A DNA stretch of 64,000 bases from Heligmosomoides polygyrus polygyrus. Taxonomy: Eukaryota; Nematoda; Chromadorea; Rhabditida; Heligmosomidae. The notes below the pieces were generated by a model that saw nothing but the letters and a program-made list of their open reading frames with translations, was not told the DNA's origin and ran no database searches. Both the position numbers and the translations under genes were made by a program. Of this stretch, positions 10,154 to 21,099 are shown one piece after another (the first letter of the stretch is position 1; the number at the start of each line of letters is the position of its first letter). The DNA lies in contig OX377202.1 of NCBI GenBank assembly GCA_947396885.1, forward strand, positions 36,417,478 to 36,481,477, read 5' to 3'.

Positions 10154-10804
10154 GAGTCCGGCTCCATTAAGATTAACGGTACTGAGCTTGCACGCACGTG
10201 GGTGTTTAAATACTTGGGATCAGTAATAGCCTCTGATGGCAATCTGATGTTTAAAGTGAACTCATGCGTGAGTGCAGCTTGGTCCAAGTGGCGCTCGTTG
10301 ACTGGAGTACTCTGCGACAAGAAGATGCCAGAGAGCTTAAAGTCAAAGATCTATAAAACCGTCGTCCGGCCGGAAGCGATGTACGGAGCTGAGTGTTGGC
10401 TTGCGACAAAGGAAAAGGAAAGTCGCCTCAGCGTAATGAAAACGAAGATGCAGCGCTGGACGGCTGGAGTCACGCGCATGGACCGCATCCGAAATGAAGC
10501 TATTCGGCAGAAGTTCGGTGTTGCGCCGATAGCGGACAAGATGCGCGAAGCTCGCTTGCGATGGTACGGCCACGTTGTGCGTGGGAAAGAAGGCCGCAAG
10601 ATAGGCCTTGAGTTGGAAGTGTCAGGAAAGCAGCCTAGAGGACGCCCGAAGCAGCGTTGATCCGATACGTTACGCATAGACATGAAAGTAACTGAAGTCC
10701 ACCCTGATGAAGCGCAGGATCGATAAAGGTGGCGTCATGACACCAGAAGAGCGGACTTCGCAACGAAGCGGGACAAGCGCTGAAGAAGAAGAAGAAGAAG
10801 AAGG
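10154..10804 (+). mobile_element. RTE 3' fragment with (GAA)n tail
   Basis: A frame from about 10160 to 10660 gives INGTELARTWVFKYLGSVIAS, then SLKSKIYKTVVRPEAMYGAECW, RMDRIRNEAIRQKFGVAPIAD and EARLRWYGHVVRG, the standard C-terminal half of a nematode RTE reverse transcriptase. After a stop the remaining conserved residues (DMKV, RRWRHDTR-like) continue to a (GAA)n tail at 10785-10804. It cuts off the CR1-like ORF2. I could not find a clear target duplication. Confidence 0.8.
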
Positions 10805-11085
10805 AACTGTACATCACATCGTTTGGACAACTTTATGCTTTTAACAACGATGCGAATTTCGCATTAATCAAGAAGAAGTCAAGTAATGTTACATCATCAA
10901 ATTCGCGTGTTGACATAGCTTATCAGAACGAGATGGTCGTTGTATCTGAGCCATTAATTCCAACAGATTTGTCACGTTTTCCACCAGGTGTTCGCTTCGA
11001 TTCCCCTGAAGTGCTAGCCTCTCTACTTCCTTCCCTCTGCAAGCAGTTCCTACCAGATTTCAAAATCCAAGCAGTGATTATATAG
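10801..11085 (+). other. Unassigned open frame
   Basis: A frame of 94 codons without a needed ATG runs from the end of the (GAA)n tail to TAG at 11083-11085. It includes SRVDIAYQNEMVVVSEPLIP and RFPPGVRFDSPEVLASLLPSL and looks like real protein in composition. It might be a piece of a host exon or of an unrecognised element. Confidence 0.3.
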
Positions 11086-11139
11086 ACATTTACACCAACA
11101 AGTGCTGGTTGGTTGGTTCAGTCAGAGATTGGGAAAACT

Positions 11140-11290
11140 AATAGCTACTATCGGAGCATATGTACCAAGGATGAGCGGATTAACCGTTATCCGTTGTCAG
11201 GTTTCCGGCGACTTTTGGTGCATCCCTTTTGTTATTCGTTTCCCCTCATATTTTCGGCCGGAAAACGAAAAAGAAATTCTGGCATGATCA
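11140..11290. repeat. Short dispersed repeat
   Basis: The block GATGAGCGGATTAACCGTTA and the following 90 bases match 45285-45380 in order with many substitutions. No coding sense is seen in either copy. Confidence 0.4.
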
Positions 11291-11299
11291 TGATTGCTT

Positions 11300-11980
11300 A
11301 GCTAGATATAAGGGCAATTTTTTAAAATCGTTTTGTTTTTCCACTGATAGTCGAGATACGCTTGAACGCTAGATGGGCGCCTTCTCGTAGTTCTCAATGG
11401 TGCATTTAGGCTAAACTATCTAATTGCTCATAACGTGTTTTGAAATGCAGAACACTGCCTTGCTCATTTCTGTTTCGGGTGTTTTCACCAAAATTTCTCC
11501 TAATGTGCAGAAAAATGTCTGGAAAACCCAGTCGATCAGTGTAGAAAGGGTTAAACGTTCATATGAGTCACTTCTTTTAAGAATGTGCCAGAATACCCAA
11601 CTTCTACACCTTTAGCTCTTTGAGCCTACATATTTATGTTTGGCGTACGCATCGATTCCAGTGACCGGTCGATGGAAAGACAGCTTCTTAATGTTTCAAA
11701 ATCATTCCAGATCCGCCTTTAGATTTGCGGGTAGTTATGGAACCCTAGAAGTAGTCGTCGAAGAGCAATGGGTCCAATTCTGGTGAAGAAACTTAACTAG
11801 GATGATGTTCCGGCACAACCTTCTGAGTATGAACAAGATAAGCAAAACTTGAGGGAATACTCGTGTGAGAATTACAGTGGGTTGAATAATTTCTTAAACT
11901 AATGGAAGGACGAAACGAAGGAGGAGGGCAAAACAACCCAACTGACCATGACTATGGAAATGGCAGAAAGGCTGATAAAC
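11300..11980. other. No gene seen
   Basis: No frame, repeat or splice pattern that I can support. Confidence 0.4.
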
Positions 11981-11989
11981 CACCCTTGG

Positions 11990-12300
11990 ATGAGTACAGA
12001 TGTCAGTGAATGATGTGAATGAGTTTTGGGGGACGAGCGTTCTACTCCCTGGCTGCACACCCCCAACCCCCTGGGCTTCCTCGAGAGTCCAGTGGCTGCC
12101 TTACGAGATAGTTTAGACGCAGACATTTGCCACGCCTCTGTTTAAAGGGCGGGGGTAGAACGCCGCACCGCCCACTCAGATAATCCATCGGGTGAACCGC
12201 AGACCGAACTGCCCCCAATCAACTTGGCCGTCCAAACGGCGGACGTCCGGCGGGGGCGTGGCATGGGCGTAACACCCTGCGTTTGCCTCGAAACAAACAC
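11990..12300. repeat. Dispersed GC-rich repeat
   Basis: The segment CCCCCAACCCCCTGGGCTTC with the following GAGTC and CTTACGA blocks (12050-12105) recurs in diverged form at 61865-61915. Compact GC-rich sequence follows in both copies. It could be an old SINE or non-coding RNA relic; no internal promoter is clear. Confidence 0.4.
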
Positions 12301-12484
12301 GGAGTGATCGCCATTTGCACAGACAGATTGATAAGGAGCGCTTTGATTCGCGATTCACAAGCCAGCTTTAGGTGAGATCATTATCATCGGCGTATCGACG
12401 GCGATAGGTCGTAAGTCCACAGCTACATCATTTAATTTGTCCTTCTCAATCAACAATATTTTGTGTTAACTGGCTCCGGAGGGG

Positions 12485-12660
12485 CGAGTCAACATGTAAG
12501 TCAGCCGAATACGGTATGTTTTTGTTGCACGAAGATGAAAGTTTTATGCAGCATAGATGTGTTCTACCTTTGTGCTGTACTGATGATGAGTGAAACCACT
12601 ACTTATGAATATGGAAGTTTTCCTTCTTACGAAGGAGTATGATCACTTAGTGCTGCAACC
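12485..12660. repeat. Dispersed repeat, copy 2
   Basis: Partner of 255-460 (see there). Confidence 0.4.
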
Positions 12661-13090
12661 CTAGTAGGAGGTGGACGGTCTTAAAAGATCACATAAGAAC
12701 TGTGCAGGTGCTGTACTGAAATATGTGAACTCACTCCTTCCGTAGAAAACAACTGCACTAACGAAAGCAAAATAAATAACATAAAAAATGGAAATATATA
12801 ACATTTGAGAGCTATTTCGGGACGTTTTCAAATGATTGTTCCTACTTACTGGGACCTAAAATTAGATTGGCTAGTCTGTGCGTAAAAGGTTTACTGAATG
12901 CGTCTTAGCCGTTTTCTATTTTACTGGTGTTGTATGCTCTGTTCCTGAAAGAAGATCCGTTCTCGATACAGTTGAAGTGAGTCACTCTTACTAAATTAGC
13001 ATCAAGAACGTTTTTTAAAGTTCCCTCTCCGGACTAGGAACTCGGAAACTGAGTCTATCCGGGAAACGAGGTTGGCGGAGTTGACGCATT
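12661..13090. other. No gene seen
   Basis: AT-rich DNA upstream of a mariner terminus; no supported feature. Confidence 0.4.
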
Positions 13091-13094
13091 TCTA

Positions 13095-13920
13095 TTAGGT
13101 TGGTGCATAAGTTCTTGGACATTTGATCTCTCCTGAATTGAAAGCGCATTTCCCCGCCAAATTTCTTACATTATCAACGCGTAAATGATCGATCGATAGA
13201 AAAAGGAAAGGGCTACAAAACTGTTCCTAACATTTACTTCTTCGTTGTTAACGTCAGCTATTATGGCTAAGCAATTCATCCCAACTGAGCGCATATTCGG
13301 CACGTCATGTTATTCCTGCATCAATCTGGCCTCAATGCCAACGAATCGTATCGTCGCCTGAAGGATGTTTACAGCGAGAGTGCTCCTGCTCGAAGTACTG
13401 TGTACCAGTGGTCCTCGAAGTTTGCAGTTGGTGAATTCTCCGTTGAAGGTAATGAACGAGAAGGGCGCCCGATGACACTGGATTTGGATGGCCTCCGAAG
13501 TAGAGTGGAAGCGGACCCATACCAAACCACTCGCGAACTATCAAGCACTCTTGGTGTTAGTCACTTAACAGTCGTTCGAGGATTGAAGTCGATTGGCAAG
13601 GTGCAAAAATTGGGTCGATGGGTACCTCACGACTTGACACAACATGACATGGATCCCAGAGCCGATGTCGCTCTGTCTCTCCTTACCCTCAGACGTACCC
13701 ACGGATGGCTAGACAACCTTGTCACCGGTGATGAGAAGTGATACTCTACCGATTTTTACGTGAAAAAGGTGATGCTATGCATTTGGTGGAGCGTTCTTGG
13801 CGTAGAATATTGGGAGCTGCTGGACGAAGGGACAACAGTGACGGCAGAGGTATACGTCAACCAACTGAGGAAGTTGAGGGCCCACCTTCAAACCAACTAA
13901 TATTCCTACCACAATCTTAG
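13095..13920 (+). pseudogene. Second mariner, 3'-truncated
   Basis: The left terminus TTAGGTTGGTGCATAAGTTC follows a TA at 13093-13094. An ATG at 13262 opens MAKQFIPTER; after a frameshift the frame 13307-13741 carries LFLHQSGLNANESYRRLKDV, the paired helix-turn-helix region (TTRELSSTLGVSH), GRWVPHDLTQ and VTGDEK, then a TGA where Trp is expected. Beyond it, VKKVMLCIWW and LLDEGTTVTAEVYV continue with an internal deletion, and homology ends near 13900 before the second catalytic Asp. The right terminus was not found. It resembles nematode mariners but belongs to another subfamily than the copy at 46235. Confidence 0.85.
13739..13741 (+). other. TGA at the DEKW Trp codon
   Basis: Asp-Glu-Lys is followed by TGA instead of TGG. 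The first catalytic Asp itself is present. Confidence 0.8.
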
Positions 13921-13924
13921 TAAG

Positions 13925-14149
13925 ATGTGTTTAGGTACAACATCGGAACAGACGTTTTATGATCCTGTCTTGTCTCTTAGTTTTGGGAATAAGGCAGATG
14001 CAGATCCTCTTTTTCATGCCCCGCCATCATCCAATCTGAATTTCCATGTGGGTCCTCACATCGTGAAGCGTATAGAGAGCTTCTTAGCCAAATATAAGCA
14101 AGCTGATGTTGCGATTAAGAACCTCTGGCTCCGTCCAAGCTATGACTGA
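13925..14149 (+). other. Unassigned open frame
   Basis: A 74-codon frame (SEQTFYDPVLSLSF, ESFLAKYKQADVAIKNLW) follows the mariner directly. It does not match a mariner C-terminus in my reading and no other family is recognised. From 14150 to 14380 nothing is seen. Confidence 0.2.
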
Positions 14150-14386
14150 ACCGTTTTGTCTTCTGTTACGTTAGTTATTAGTTTCGTTGACTTATATGTT
14201 GTGTTTGCTGTCTGTCATATTTATTTTCATGTTTCGTTTGTCAGATAATAAAGTACGTTTTGTGAAGAAAGATGTTATATTATATTGTAAAAGACACGTT
14301 TGACCGAACTTTGAGTTGCCATAGTGGTTTGCAGTTCATTCCCGCATTTCGGTTCAGCTCCTCAGCTAATCCTCGTCCACTATGCG

Positions 14387-14432
14387 TTTGGAGGTGGTAG
14401 CACATTCCACAGAATGGGTTACCACCTCCAAA
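14387..14432. repeat. Short perfect hairpin
   Basis: Arms 14387-14399 and 14420-14432 are perfect complements (TTTGGAGGTGGTA) around a 20-base spacer. Confidence 0.6.
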
Positions 14433-14513
14433 AGGCAGCATATGGTCAGCTTAGATGCGGGAATCGTATGAACAGCACGCCATGATTAAACAAGCTGTGT
14501 CGCGGTTATGAAC

Positions 14514-14640
14514 CGCCGGTCCTATCGACATTAGAGGTTGTGAACCGCCAGTCATATCTATAGTGGTGGTTATGAACCGCAGACCATCAGTAGTTGTGGA
14601 CCGCAGGCGTTAAGGTTGTCAAACGCCGGTGGAACGGCGG
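14514..14640. repeat. Degenerate minisatellite
   Basis: Five decayed copies of GGTTATGAACCGCCGGTC-like units spaced 22 to 33 bases apart. The following 120 bases are rich in CGG/CCG words. Confidence 0.6.
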
Positions 14641-14779
14641 ATATCTCGGGGCAAACGGCAGACGTTTCGGGGCAGTACCGCTCACTTCGTCTTGTCGACC
14701 GCTTGCGGTCGAGATTGTGACCGGCAGTTGGCTTGCGGTCCACCCGCCAGAGTGTCTGAGCATCAGTTAATTCTATGCG

Positions 14780-15210
14780 AAGATGTTTACCAGGTTCTTC
14801 GCCTTTGAAGGGACAGTTTCGTTGTCCAACGCCTCCTTTATCTTATTTTCCCATCAACATGAAACTACTGCACTTGAAATGATCGACTGGCAATTCGTCA
14901 ATTGGTTTGACTTTTCTGGTCTTACTCAGACTACGAGGAATACGCTTGCTGCAACAGAGAACTGTTTAACAGTGTTTGTTCCACAAATTGATGAACTTAC
15001 TGTCATTCTTCCTAAATACGCTTAGCAACAATCATCTACCCTCTCCGAGCAATAGAGAGAGTATTGATCGATCTGGGCAAAATTTAAAGTTAAATTCGTC
15101 TGAAGAGTATACAAAAGCGAGTCTGTTTAATGACTGCCCCACTCAGGCCCAGAAACCACGTAGGATCTGTACATTGTGCCTCCATTGCAACTGAAAAACA
15201 TGAATAAACG
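14780..15210. other. No gene seen
   Basis: Two overlapping short plus-strand frames (14783-15025 and 14976-15194) show no recognisable motif. Confidence 0.35.
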
Positions 15211-15214
15211 ATAT

Positions 15215-15492
15215 ATGACGACGTTAGTCCATTTCTTTGCGCGATGCGCCACTTATTCTACTCTTACGGGATACCGTGGAGGCAATAAGAATGCGCATTT
15301 GGCCAGTACAATGTTTTGCGATGGTCACCCGATGGGCAGGTCAGTGCGTTAACCTTTCCGAACAAGCCCGATACCAACATAACGAGCCCAAACGGATGGA
15401 AGGTTTGGTTGGCCTGGAGAGGAATCCGAACCAACAATATTAAATCGAAGAGCATGCGACACCCGGCGCCTCCGACTACCACGCGCATTGAA
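15215..15492 (-). mobile_element. tRNA-derived SINE, copy 1
   Basis: Same family as 20483-20776, same orientation. On the minus strand an A-box-like head (about 15469-15490) is followed by a B box GGTTCGGATTCC (15421-15432), a near-consensus pol III box. The body shares AATGCGCATTTGGCC and the conserved GGTTGGCCT block. The tail is decayed. Confidence 0.7.
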
Positions 15493-15499
15493 GAAAAAC

Positions 15500-16380
15500 A
15501 TCAATAAGAAGGGTTAACAGTGACCTAGTACACATGCGACGTGAACAGTGTTAAACTACCGACCTACTGTAGCAGAAATAATGGTTTAAAATTAGTTAAT
15601 CTTTATTGTTTACCCGTTATCCGTTTTTCCGTTATCGGTCATTTTGGGACGAAATTATCCAGGGTTTTGAGAATTTTCTCTCCGCTCATCTCTGATAAGT
15701 ACTGTTCTCCCAAGCCCAACCAGCCTCCCTTTTTCGAAACATCCCTTTTTCCCTCAAGAGGGCAAGAGCATATCGCGATTCAATTGACAATGGTATTGTT
15801 GTGTAGGGAAAAAAATAATTATAAAAACTTGTGATTTTTTTTAGTTAGAAAGATTAGGAGTCTTGCCTCCACTTTTTGTATCCTAAAAGCTTTATTGTTT
15901 AAATTTTGGAAACGCTAAGAGAGATTTATGTCGAAATTTGGAGGCTTCATTAACAAGGAATTGTCTAAAAGCGCAACACCAAAGTATTGCCTAAAGGTAC
16001 TTTAAACGAGAGATTAGGAAGATTAATATGATGAAGGGCCTTGCCCAGTATAGACGGCAGTCCAAAGAATTAGCCAAAATAAAAGTCCTGATGGTTTTTC
16101 CATAAGTTAGTACAATTTAAAGGATCCTCCAAGTCGCCTCCTTGCATGAAATAGAGGCTTACTTAGTCTGCATTCCAGGATCTGCCGCCTAAGCAAATAC
16201 TTGTGGCATTCTCTATTCAATAAAAAAGAATGGATACTTCTCAAAAGATTAATAACACAAAGTAGTTAGCAAAAGACTTAAGGAAGAATCGGCCGCATGA
16301 AACCATCGCAAAACTTTTAGATTTTCTTTCTTTTTCTTTTTTCTTTTTCTTCTGGACTCTAGGAGGACTCTTATTGATTC
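15500..16380. other. No gene seen
   Basis: AT-rich, no supported frame; a pyrimidine-rich run lies at 16323-16355. Confidence 0.4.
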
Positions 16381-16388
16381 ACGATATA

Positions 16389-16725
16389 CAGGTGTTACAA
16401 AAAATGCATGCACTGGTTTGAAAGGTGATAACTTTGCTCAGGAAAGGTACCGAAGAAGTTAAGAGTTTATATAAAAGTACAAAAAAGTTGAAATTTCCCT
16501 ACGTATAAGCAGTACGGATTGCGCCAGGCACTCGTCTGAAACCTTGCATTTTGCACTCGATTGATGTTTCGCTTGAATACTTGTTACAATTTCCCAATAA
16601 AGTAGCCGTACCAATTGACGTGCGCTTCTTTTAATATTTAGAACTTAAAAACAGACAATAGCTTGCGAAAAATGCAGGGTATCCTAAAAAAAATGCATGC
16701 CATTTGAAAGCTTCTAACATTGCTA
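16389..16725. repeat. Pair of mariner-like terminal fragments
   Basis: CAGGTGTTACAAAAAATGCA at 16389 and CAGGGTATCCTAAAAAAAAT at 16673, each followed by GCATGC, a TTTGAAAG block and AACWTTGCT, are direct copies about 285 bases apart. The CAGGGTNNCNNAAAAA form is typical of ends of IS630/maT-type transposons. No transposase lies between them. Confidence 0.4.
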
Positions 16726-17081
16726 GTGAAGCTTTTGAAGACGTTTGACACTCGTGTGAAAGCACAGCGTAAGCGTAGGCGTAAGCGTGGTTGAATGCTT
16801 GGCACAGTCTTACTAATTCGCCACGCTTTATACTTCGTCGGTATATCATGGAGGCAACTTGAGCAAGAAGATGGTCAAGTCAGTGTATGCCCTTAGCATA
16901 CAAGCCTGTTACTTATTCAACGACACTAGACGGAAAACTTGGTTATCCTGGGCAGTTAGAAAAAATAGAACCGAAGTCCTTATATAGGAGAGCAGCAACC
17001 CCTGCGCCTGTTTCGACAGCGTCACCACGCAACCAGTGATTACCGGCCGTTAGCAAATTAGTTCCTAATTATTCTATTCTG

Positions 17082-17402
17082 TTAAAATTTCCTAATCGCT
17101 ATTCTTCTGGTGGCTTTTGCATCCTCTTGAGTCGTGGTATCCTCAGTTAGAGTCTTGTTCATGTGCTGGGTGGCAAAGCCATTCCCCACCTGAAGGCGGC
17201 ATTGCATTTGCAGAGAATTGGTAATTTCGCAGAGAAGAGACTTCCGTCGAGTTTTCGGCACCTCCATAGCAATAGGTTCATGATAAATATGTGATAGTAT
17301 TACTTTGCCCTGTTGATGCACTTGAATTTCAAACACGACTTTCATATGAAGAACTGTCATTTTCCAGGAACGCCTTGGAGATACAGTGCTGCCGCTAAAC
17401 AT
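17082..17402 (-). other. Unassigned open frame, 106 codons
   Basis: The minus-strand frame opens at ATG 17402 and includes VLHMKVVFEIQVHQQGKVIL and EVPKTRRKSLLCEITNSLQ. It has a mixed, protein-like composition with no recognised family, signal peptide or membrane segment. It may be an exon or chance. Confidence 0.25.
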
Positions 17403-17815
17403 TCAACCAAATAGCGTTTGCGACGCAAAAACGCGTTTTCCATGATACCTTGCTTCAAAATAAAGATTTCCCAACGAAAATCTACAGCGAATTCTATCAT
17501 TGTCAACTCTATTATATGGCATGCGGTTGCCATTGTAGAATGAGTCGAAGCCTTAAAAGCAGAGGCGAAATTAAGGAACTGCTTAATTGCTTTGACCTGA
17601 CTGACATCCGTCGCTGTGTCCCCTTAATTGGGCCCTCGAGCAAAAATGGACTTCTCCAATCAAATTTTAAAATTATTGATTGCGCATAGATTTAGTCTTC
17701 TTGATGTTTTTAAGGTTCCTCTCCATACTACAATTCATTTGATACCCAACTTGACTGGATGATCTCCGCTTTGAATATACTGCTGCTTCACAACCACTAT
17801 TCTCCTCTCTTTCAG

Positions 17816-18216
17816 CGAAGAAATTATGAAGCTTTTAGTTATAAGTAATTTCTGCCATTTTTCACCTTATTGGCAGCGTAAAGAGCATAAGATGTCCGCA
17901 TTTACAGTTCACTCTCCACATTTTAGTATTGCTACTCTCAAATTCGCGAGCAAGTGCCGTGGGCCGTACGCTCCGACTGCGATTTCAGACGATTTCAGGG
18001 AGATCTCTACTTCAACTTGCTGCTATAGCACAAGAACGCCTCAGCAAATTGGTTACAAAGCAGAGGCTCTGTGTAAGGAGCACGAAGAGGTTAGATGATC
18101 AGGCAACCAAATTCCAACCACTTAAAGAGACAGCTCTCTGCAGAAATGTGAATGATGTTCTAGAGCGTTTGAGGCCAAGTTTTCGAGGAACAAGCCCTGT
18201 CGTGCTGAACAACTAA
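17816..18216 (+). other. Unassigned exon-like frames
   Basis: A good acceptor (CTCTCTTTCAG, ending 17816) precedes two overlapping frames. The second (17929-18216) reads LLQLAAIA, ERLSKLVTKQRLCVRSTKRL and NVNDVLERLRPSF and ends in TAA. The helical, basic composition could be real protein; family unknown. Confidence 0.3.
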
Positions 18217-18219
18217 ACT

Positions 18220-18950
18220 GTTCGGCGACTTTTACGATTGCCGATATCTTTTCCAACTGCGCATCAACTTGCGCGCGAGATCGACTAGATCCAGGCAATT
18301 GATGACACTTTTAGGCTGAGAAAAATAAGCCGAATTCCCTTCAAGTTTCCACTACCAGTGCTGAGGAGGACGGTCGTCGATTTTTCCAGAATCACGTGGA
18401 GACTCCATTTCGACGTTCGATGGATATTAAAGATTTGAAATGAGCTGGTGTGGAAAGTTTAAGTGGTCAGTGGTCGCTCACCGCCGTGTTTGAATTGAAC
18501 TGTTGTATACATATGTGATCGTATTCGTTTTAATATTTATAGACAAAAAAATTTGGATTTATATTGATATTTATTGCATGTTACATTCACATGTGAGAAT
18601 AAATAGGAGAAGTAATAGTGTAGCACAGAAGAATGAAAGACAAACAAACAGCAACAGCATTTTCTATACATTAGAATTGAAATATAACAATAGTAAGATA
18701 AAAATAACAGCTCGATATGCGACTCTAATGAAAAGGCTAAATGCTGGAAGACAACCGCCTGCATAGCGCAAGGCATTCTGCTCCCGCAACGCGAATAAAG
18801 AAAGCCGTTCTTGCCAAAGTCGTGGACAGGGATAGAAATATGTTTAGAATCTCGTTTCTGATACAAGAATGACGCAGGATGAAGAAGGAGTCACTGAGAC
18901 GAACACACTTTTGAACAATCGAATGTTGACAGAATCGCTAAGAAATATCG
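18220..18950. other. No gene seen
   Basis: AT-rich sequence; no supported frame or repeat. Confidence 0.35.
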
Positions 18951-19257
18951 TCAAGTCGAATATTCCTGACTAGAAACGTCGCATCTCCAATGACACAAGC
19001 GCTTTGTGGAACCTGAAATAATCTCTGAATAGACGTGAACAGGCCAAAACCATATCATCTGTAGAATATTTTCGTGGAGTTTGGGCACTGACGCAGTTTT
19101 CGAAACGAATATAATATCCGACTTCCTGTCCAGCGTTGAAAAAAAAACTAATCGATAACATGCGAGTATGATACGAGAAAACATAATGTCACCCAATTTG
19201 CCTTTCAATCCAGAACTGTTTTCAAGGAAAACACAACGAGAAGTGATTACGCTCACC

Positions 19258-20160
19258 TGATCGTCCATCTCGTCTGCTACACGTGTAGCAACAGACATAG
19301 CGGGCAGGCTTCTTGGTTGAGTACAAGCGAGATGTTGGTGACCAGGTCGGCTCGTTATCGGTGATATACAAACCATTGCCGTAATAGAGTCGCTTCACCG
19401 AAACCTGCTTCTCCTACGAGCGTCGTATCTGAAGGAACTTCAGAAGCATCACACCAAACGTTAACATATTCATGTGAGAGGGCATCATCCACAGATATTC
19501 CTTTCTCGGAGTCAATGACAAACATTCGTGCGATTGTGAGCTTTTGCTGCTATACCATAAGTAATGCTCCATTTCGTCCGTACAGAAACATGGACCAATT
19601 ACACTGTAGGCTCACCTGTTAAACGAACGTTGCCTCAACCTGGACGAAACACCTTGTCCGAAAACAATGTCTCGAACGGGTCTGGTTGGCATCCGAAAAT
19701 ACAAATGACTAGCAGCATGACAGCAGCTGCGAAACAGGGAAAGAGCTGCTCAACTTCTAACGGAAAAGTAGAAGACGCACAGAGATCACTCACCTCACCT
19801 ATCATCATTCTCGATATAGCTCCGTACAAAGTTGACTCTCTACACGGAAATAGCTCAAAAAATGAGACGCAGCAAAGCAACACCCCTAAAAGTTGACTAC
19901 TGTGTTTGTTCGAAAATAAATGACACTGAGCGAAAAGTTACTCACCTTTCTCAACAAAACCATCGCAAATCAGAAATACTGCATGAATCGCATTCTTCGA
20001 AAGGAATTCTAAGTGTTGTTTACTGAAAACTCTGCGAATCAGGCTCATAAGTAGGCTAAACGGTGGACTCTAAACTAAGCAAAGCGGAGGAGAGGAAGTA
20101 GAATCTCATCTACCCGTGCGAGTGAACGCGATACAATTCTCTTAAAAAACCTTACCTCCA
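19258..20160 (-). other. Minus-strand spliced locus (gene or pseudogene)
   Basis: Strong 5' splice sites of the form AG/GTGAG or AG/GTAAG occur on the minus strand at about 20156, 19946, 19799, 19618 and 19257, with possible acceptors between (TTTTCAG near 20021, CTTTTAG near 19893, TATAG near 19550). That density suggests a multi-exon nematode gene. Only the segment at 19380-19549 is identifiable (JNK-like kinase). Exons cannot be joined with confidence: some have several open phases and the one at about 19640-19720 contains a stop unless a GTTGAG donor is used. Confidence 0.5.
19380..19549 (-). CDS. JNK-family MAP kinase C-terminal exon
   Basis: The frame starting after TATAG/ reads [20 protein letters not shown], then [16 protein letters not shown]. 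Jun N-terminal kinases have the closely similar LLSKMLVID...RISVDEAL, HPYINVWYD and EV in the last helices of the kinase lobe (subdomain XI). Just upstream at about 19645-19675 the word FETLFSDKVFRP recalls the FEKLFPD..F loop of the same kinases. JNKs phosphorylate transcription factors and other proteins in stress signalling. Substitutions at a usual Arg (Gly here) and Tyr (Cys here), and uncertain exons around it, leave open that this is a pseudogene. Confidence 0.6.
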
Positions 20161-20471
20161 ATCAAACCACTGTAGAAACATCTCACAAACGAACAAGCGC
20201 TTGTGGAAAACAAGTGTTGGGATAAGGACACATGGAGTCATAATAGAGGCTTTGATAGTCAAGGCTGAGCAAGGGCAAAATTCAACATGCAATCGCTTTT
20301 TATGACAATATTCAGATAGATAGGCAAGGATTCAGACAGAATGCCATCCGAAAGAAGTACAACAGGCGTTGTCGACAACAGATAATAAATAATAGGCAAT
20401 TCTCTGAAATACATGGACATTGTTCGAACAAATTTCGAAGAAAAAAATTTTAAAAAATTAAAAATGAAGCC

Positions 20472-20482
20472 TTGCTCACCTA
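20472..20482. repeat. SINE target-site duplication, left
   Basis: TTGCTCACCTA, identical to 20777-20787. On the minus strand it reads TAG/GTGAGCAA and therefore contains a 5' splice-site consensus. Confidence 0.85.
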
Positions 20483-20776
20483 AAGGATAAAGGATAAAGG
20501 ACGGCGTTATTCAATCCCTTCTGGGATGCGCCAGCGCATTCTACTTCTACGGGATGTCGTGGAGGCGACAGGAATGCGTATTTGGCCATACAATGACTTG
20601 CGAAGGCCAGCCGATGAGCAAGTCAGCGCTTTATCCTTCCCAGACAAGTCTGGTACCAATTCACCGACCCGGGAGGGATGGAAGGCTTGGTTGGCCTCGG
20701 CGAGAAATCCGAACCAGGAATCTGGTATCGGGTGCACGCGACAGTCGCGCCTCCTCCGACTGCGCTGCATGCGCAA
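20483..20776 (-). mobile_element. tRNA-derived SINE with 11-bp duplication
   Basis: A 294-bp retroposon. On the minus strand it starts with a tRNA-like head: an A-box-like GCAGCGCAGTCGG (20756-20768) and a B box GGTTCGGATTT (20705-20715), the internal promoter of RNA polymerase III. A body follows that contains GACTTGC and GCAAGTCA as an inverted pair, and the end is a (TTTATCC)n tail at 20483-20502. It encodes nothing and would rely on a LINE for movement. Relatives: 15215-15492, 34636-34690, 35940-36230, 37110-37350 and 39265-39410. Confidence 0.85.
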
Positions 20777-20787
20777 TTGCTCACCTA
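20777..20787. repeat. SINE target-site duplication, right
   Basis: Identical to 20472-20482. Confidence 0.85.
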
Positions 20788-21071
20788 CCACATATTAATA
20801 CAGTGTATTACCTCTTCAGCTTACTAGAGAAAATATGAAAACACCAACACTGAATACATGAACCGGATACAACACTAAGCTGCGCATCAAACAATCAAGC
20901 CTGAAACACCTCGAATAGACAAAATGTGTAAAGTTAGGCTTTGTTAGAGTCAGGATAACAAAAAAATCCTTTATAAATCGGAAACCGTTTGAGATGGATT
21001 CTTCAGCGGTAGTTTCGATCGAGTACGCGAGCCAACCACACACCGACAGAGTTGTTACCAGAGAGTTTATC

Positions 21072-21093
21072 CTCAAACTTGGGTAATTAAACC
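21072..21093 (-). other. Exact spliced leader SL1 sequence
   Basis: The minus strand matches the 22-nt nematode SL1 exon in full (GGTTTAATTACCCAAG followed by TTTGAG). The next bases are GATAAACTC, not the GT that an SL RNA gene needs as splice donor, and no Sm site (AATTTTGG type) follows at the usual distance, so it is not a working SL RNA gene by my reading. A reverse-transcribed trans-spliced mRNA or a decayed SL RNA copy would explain it. It lies upstream of, and in the same direction as, the spliced locus at 19258-20160. Confidence 0.85.
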
Positions 21094-21099
21094 AGAAAT

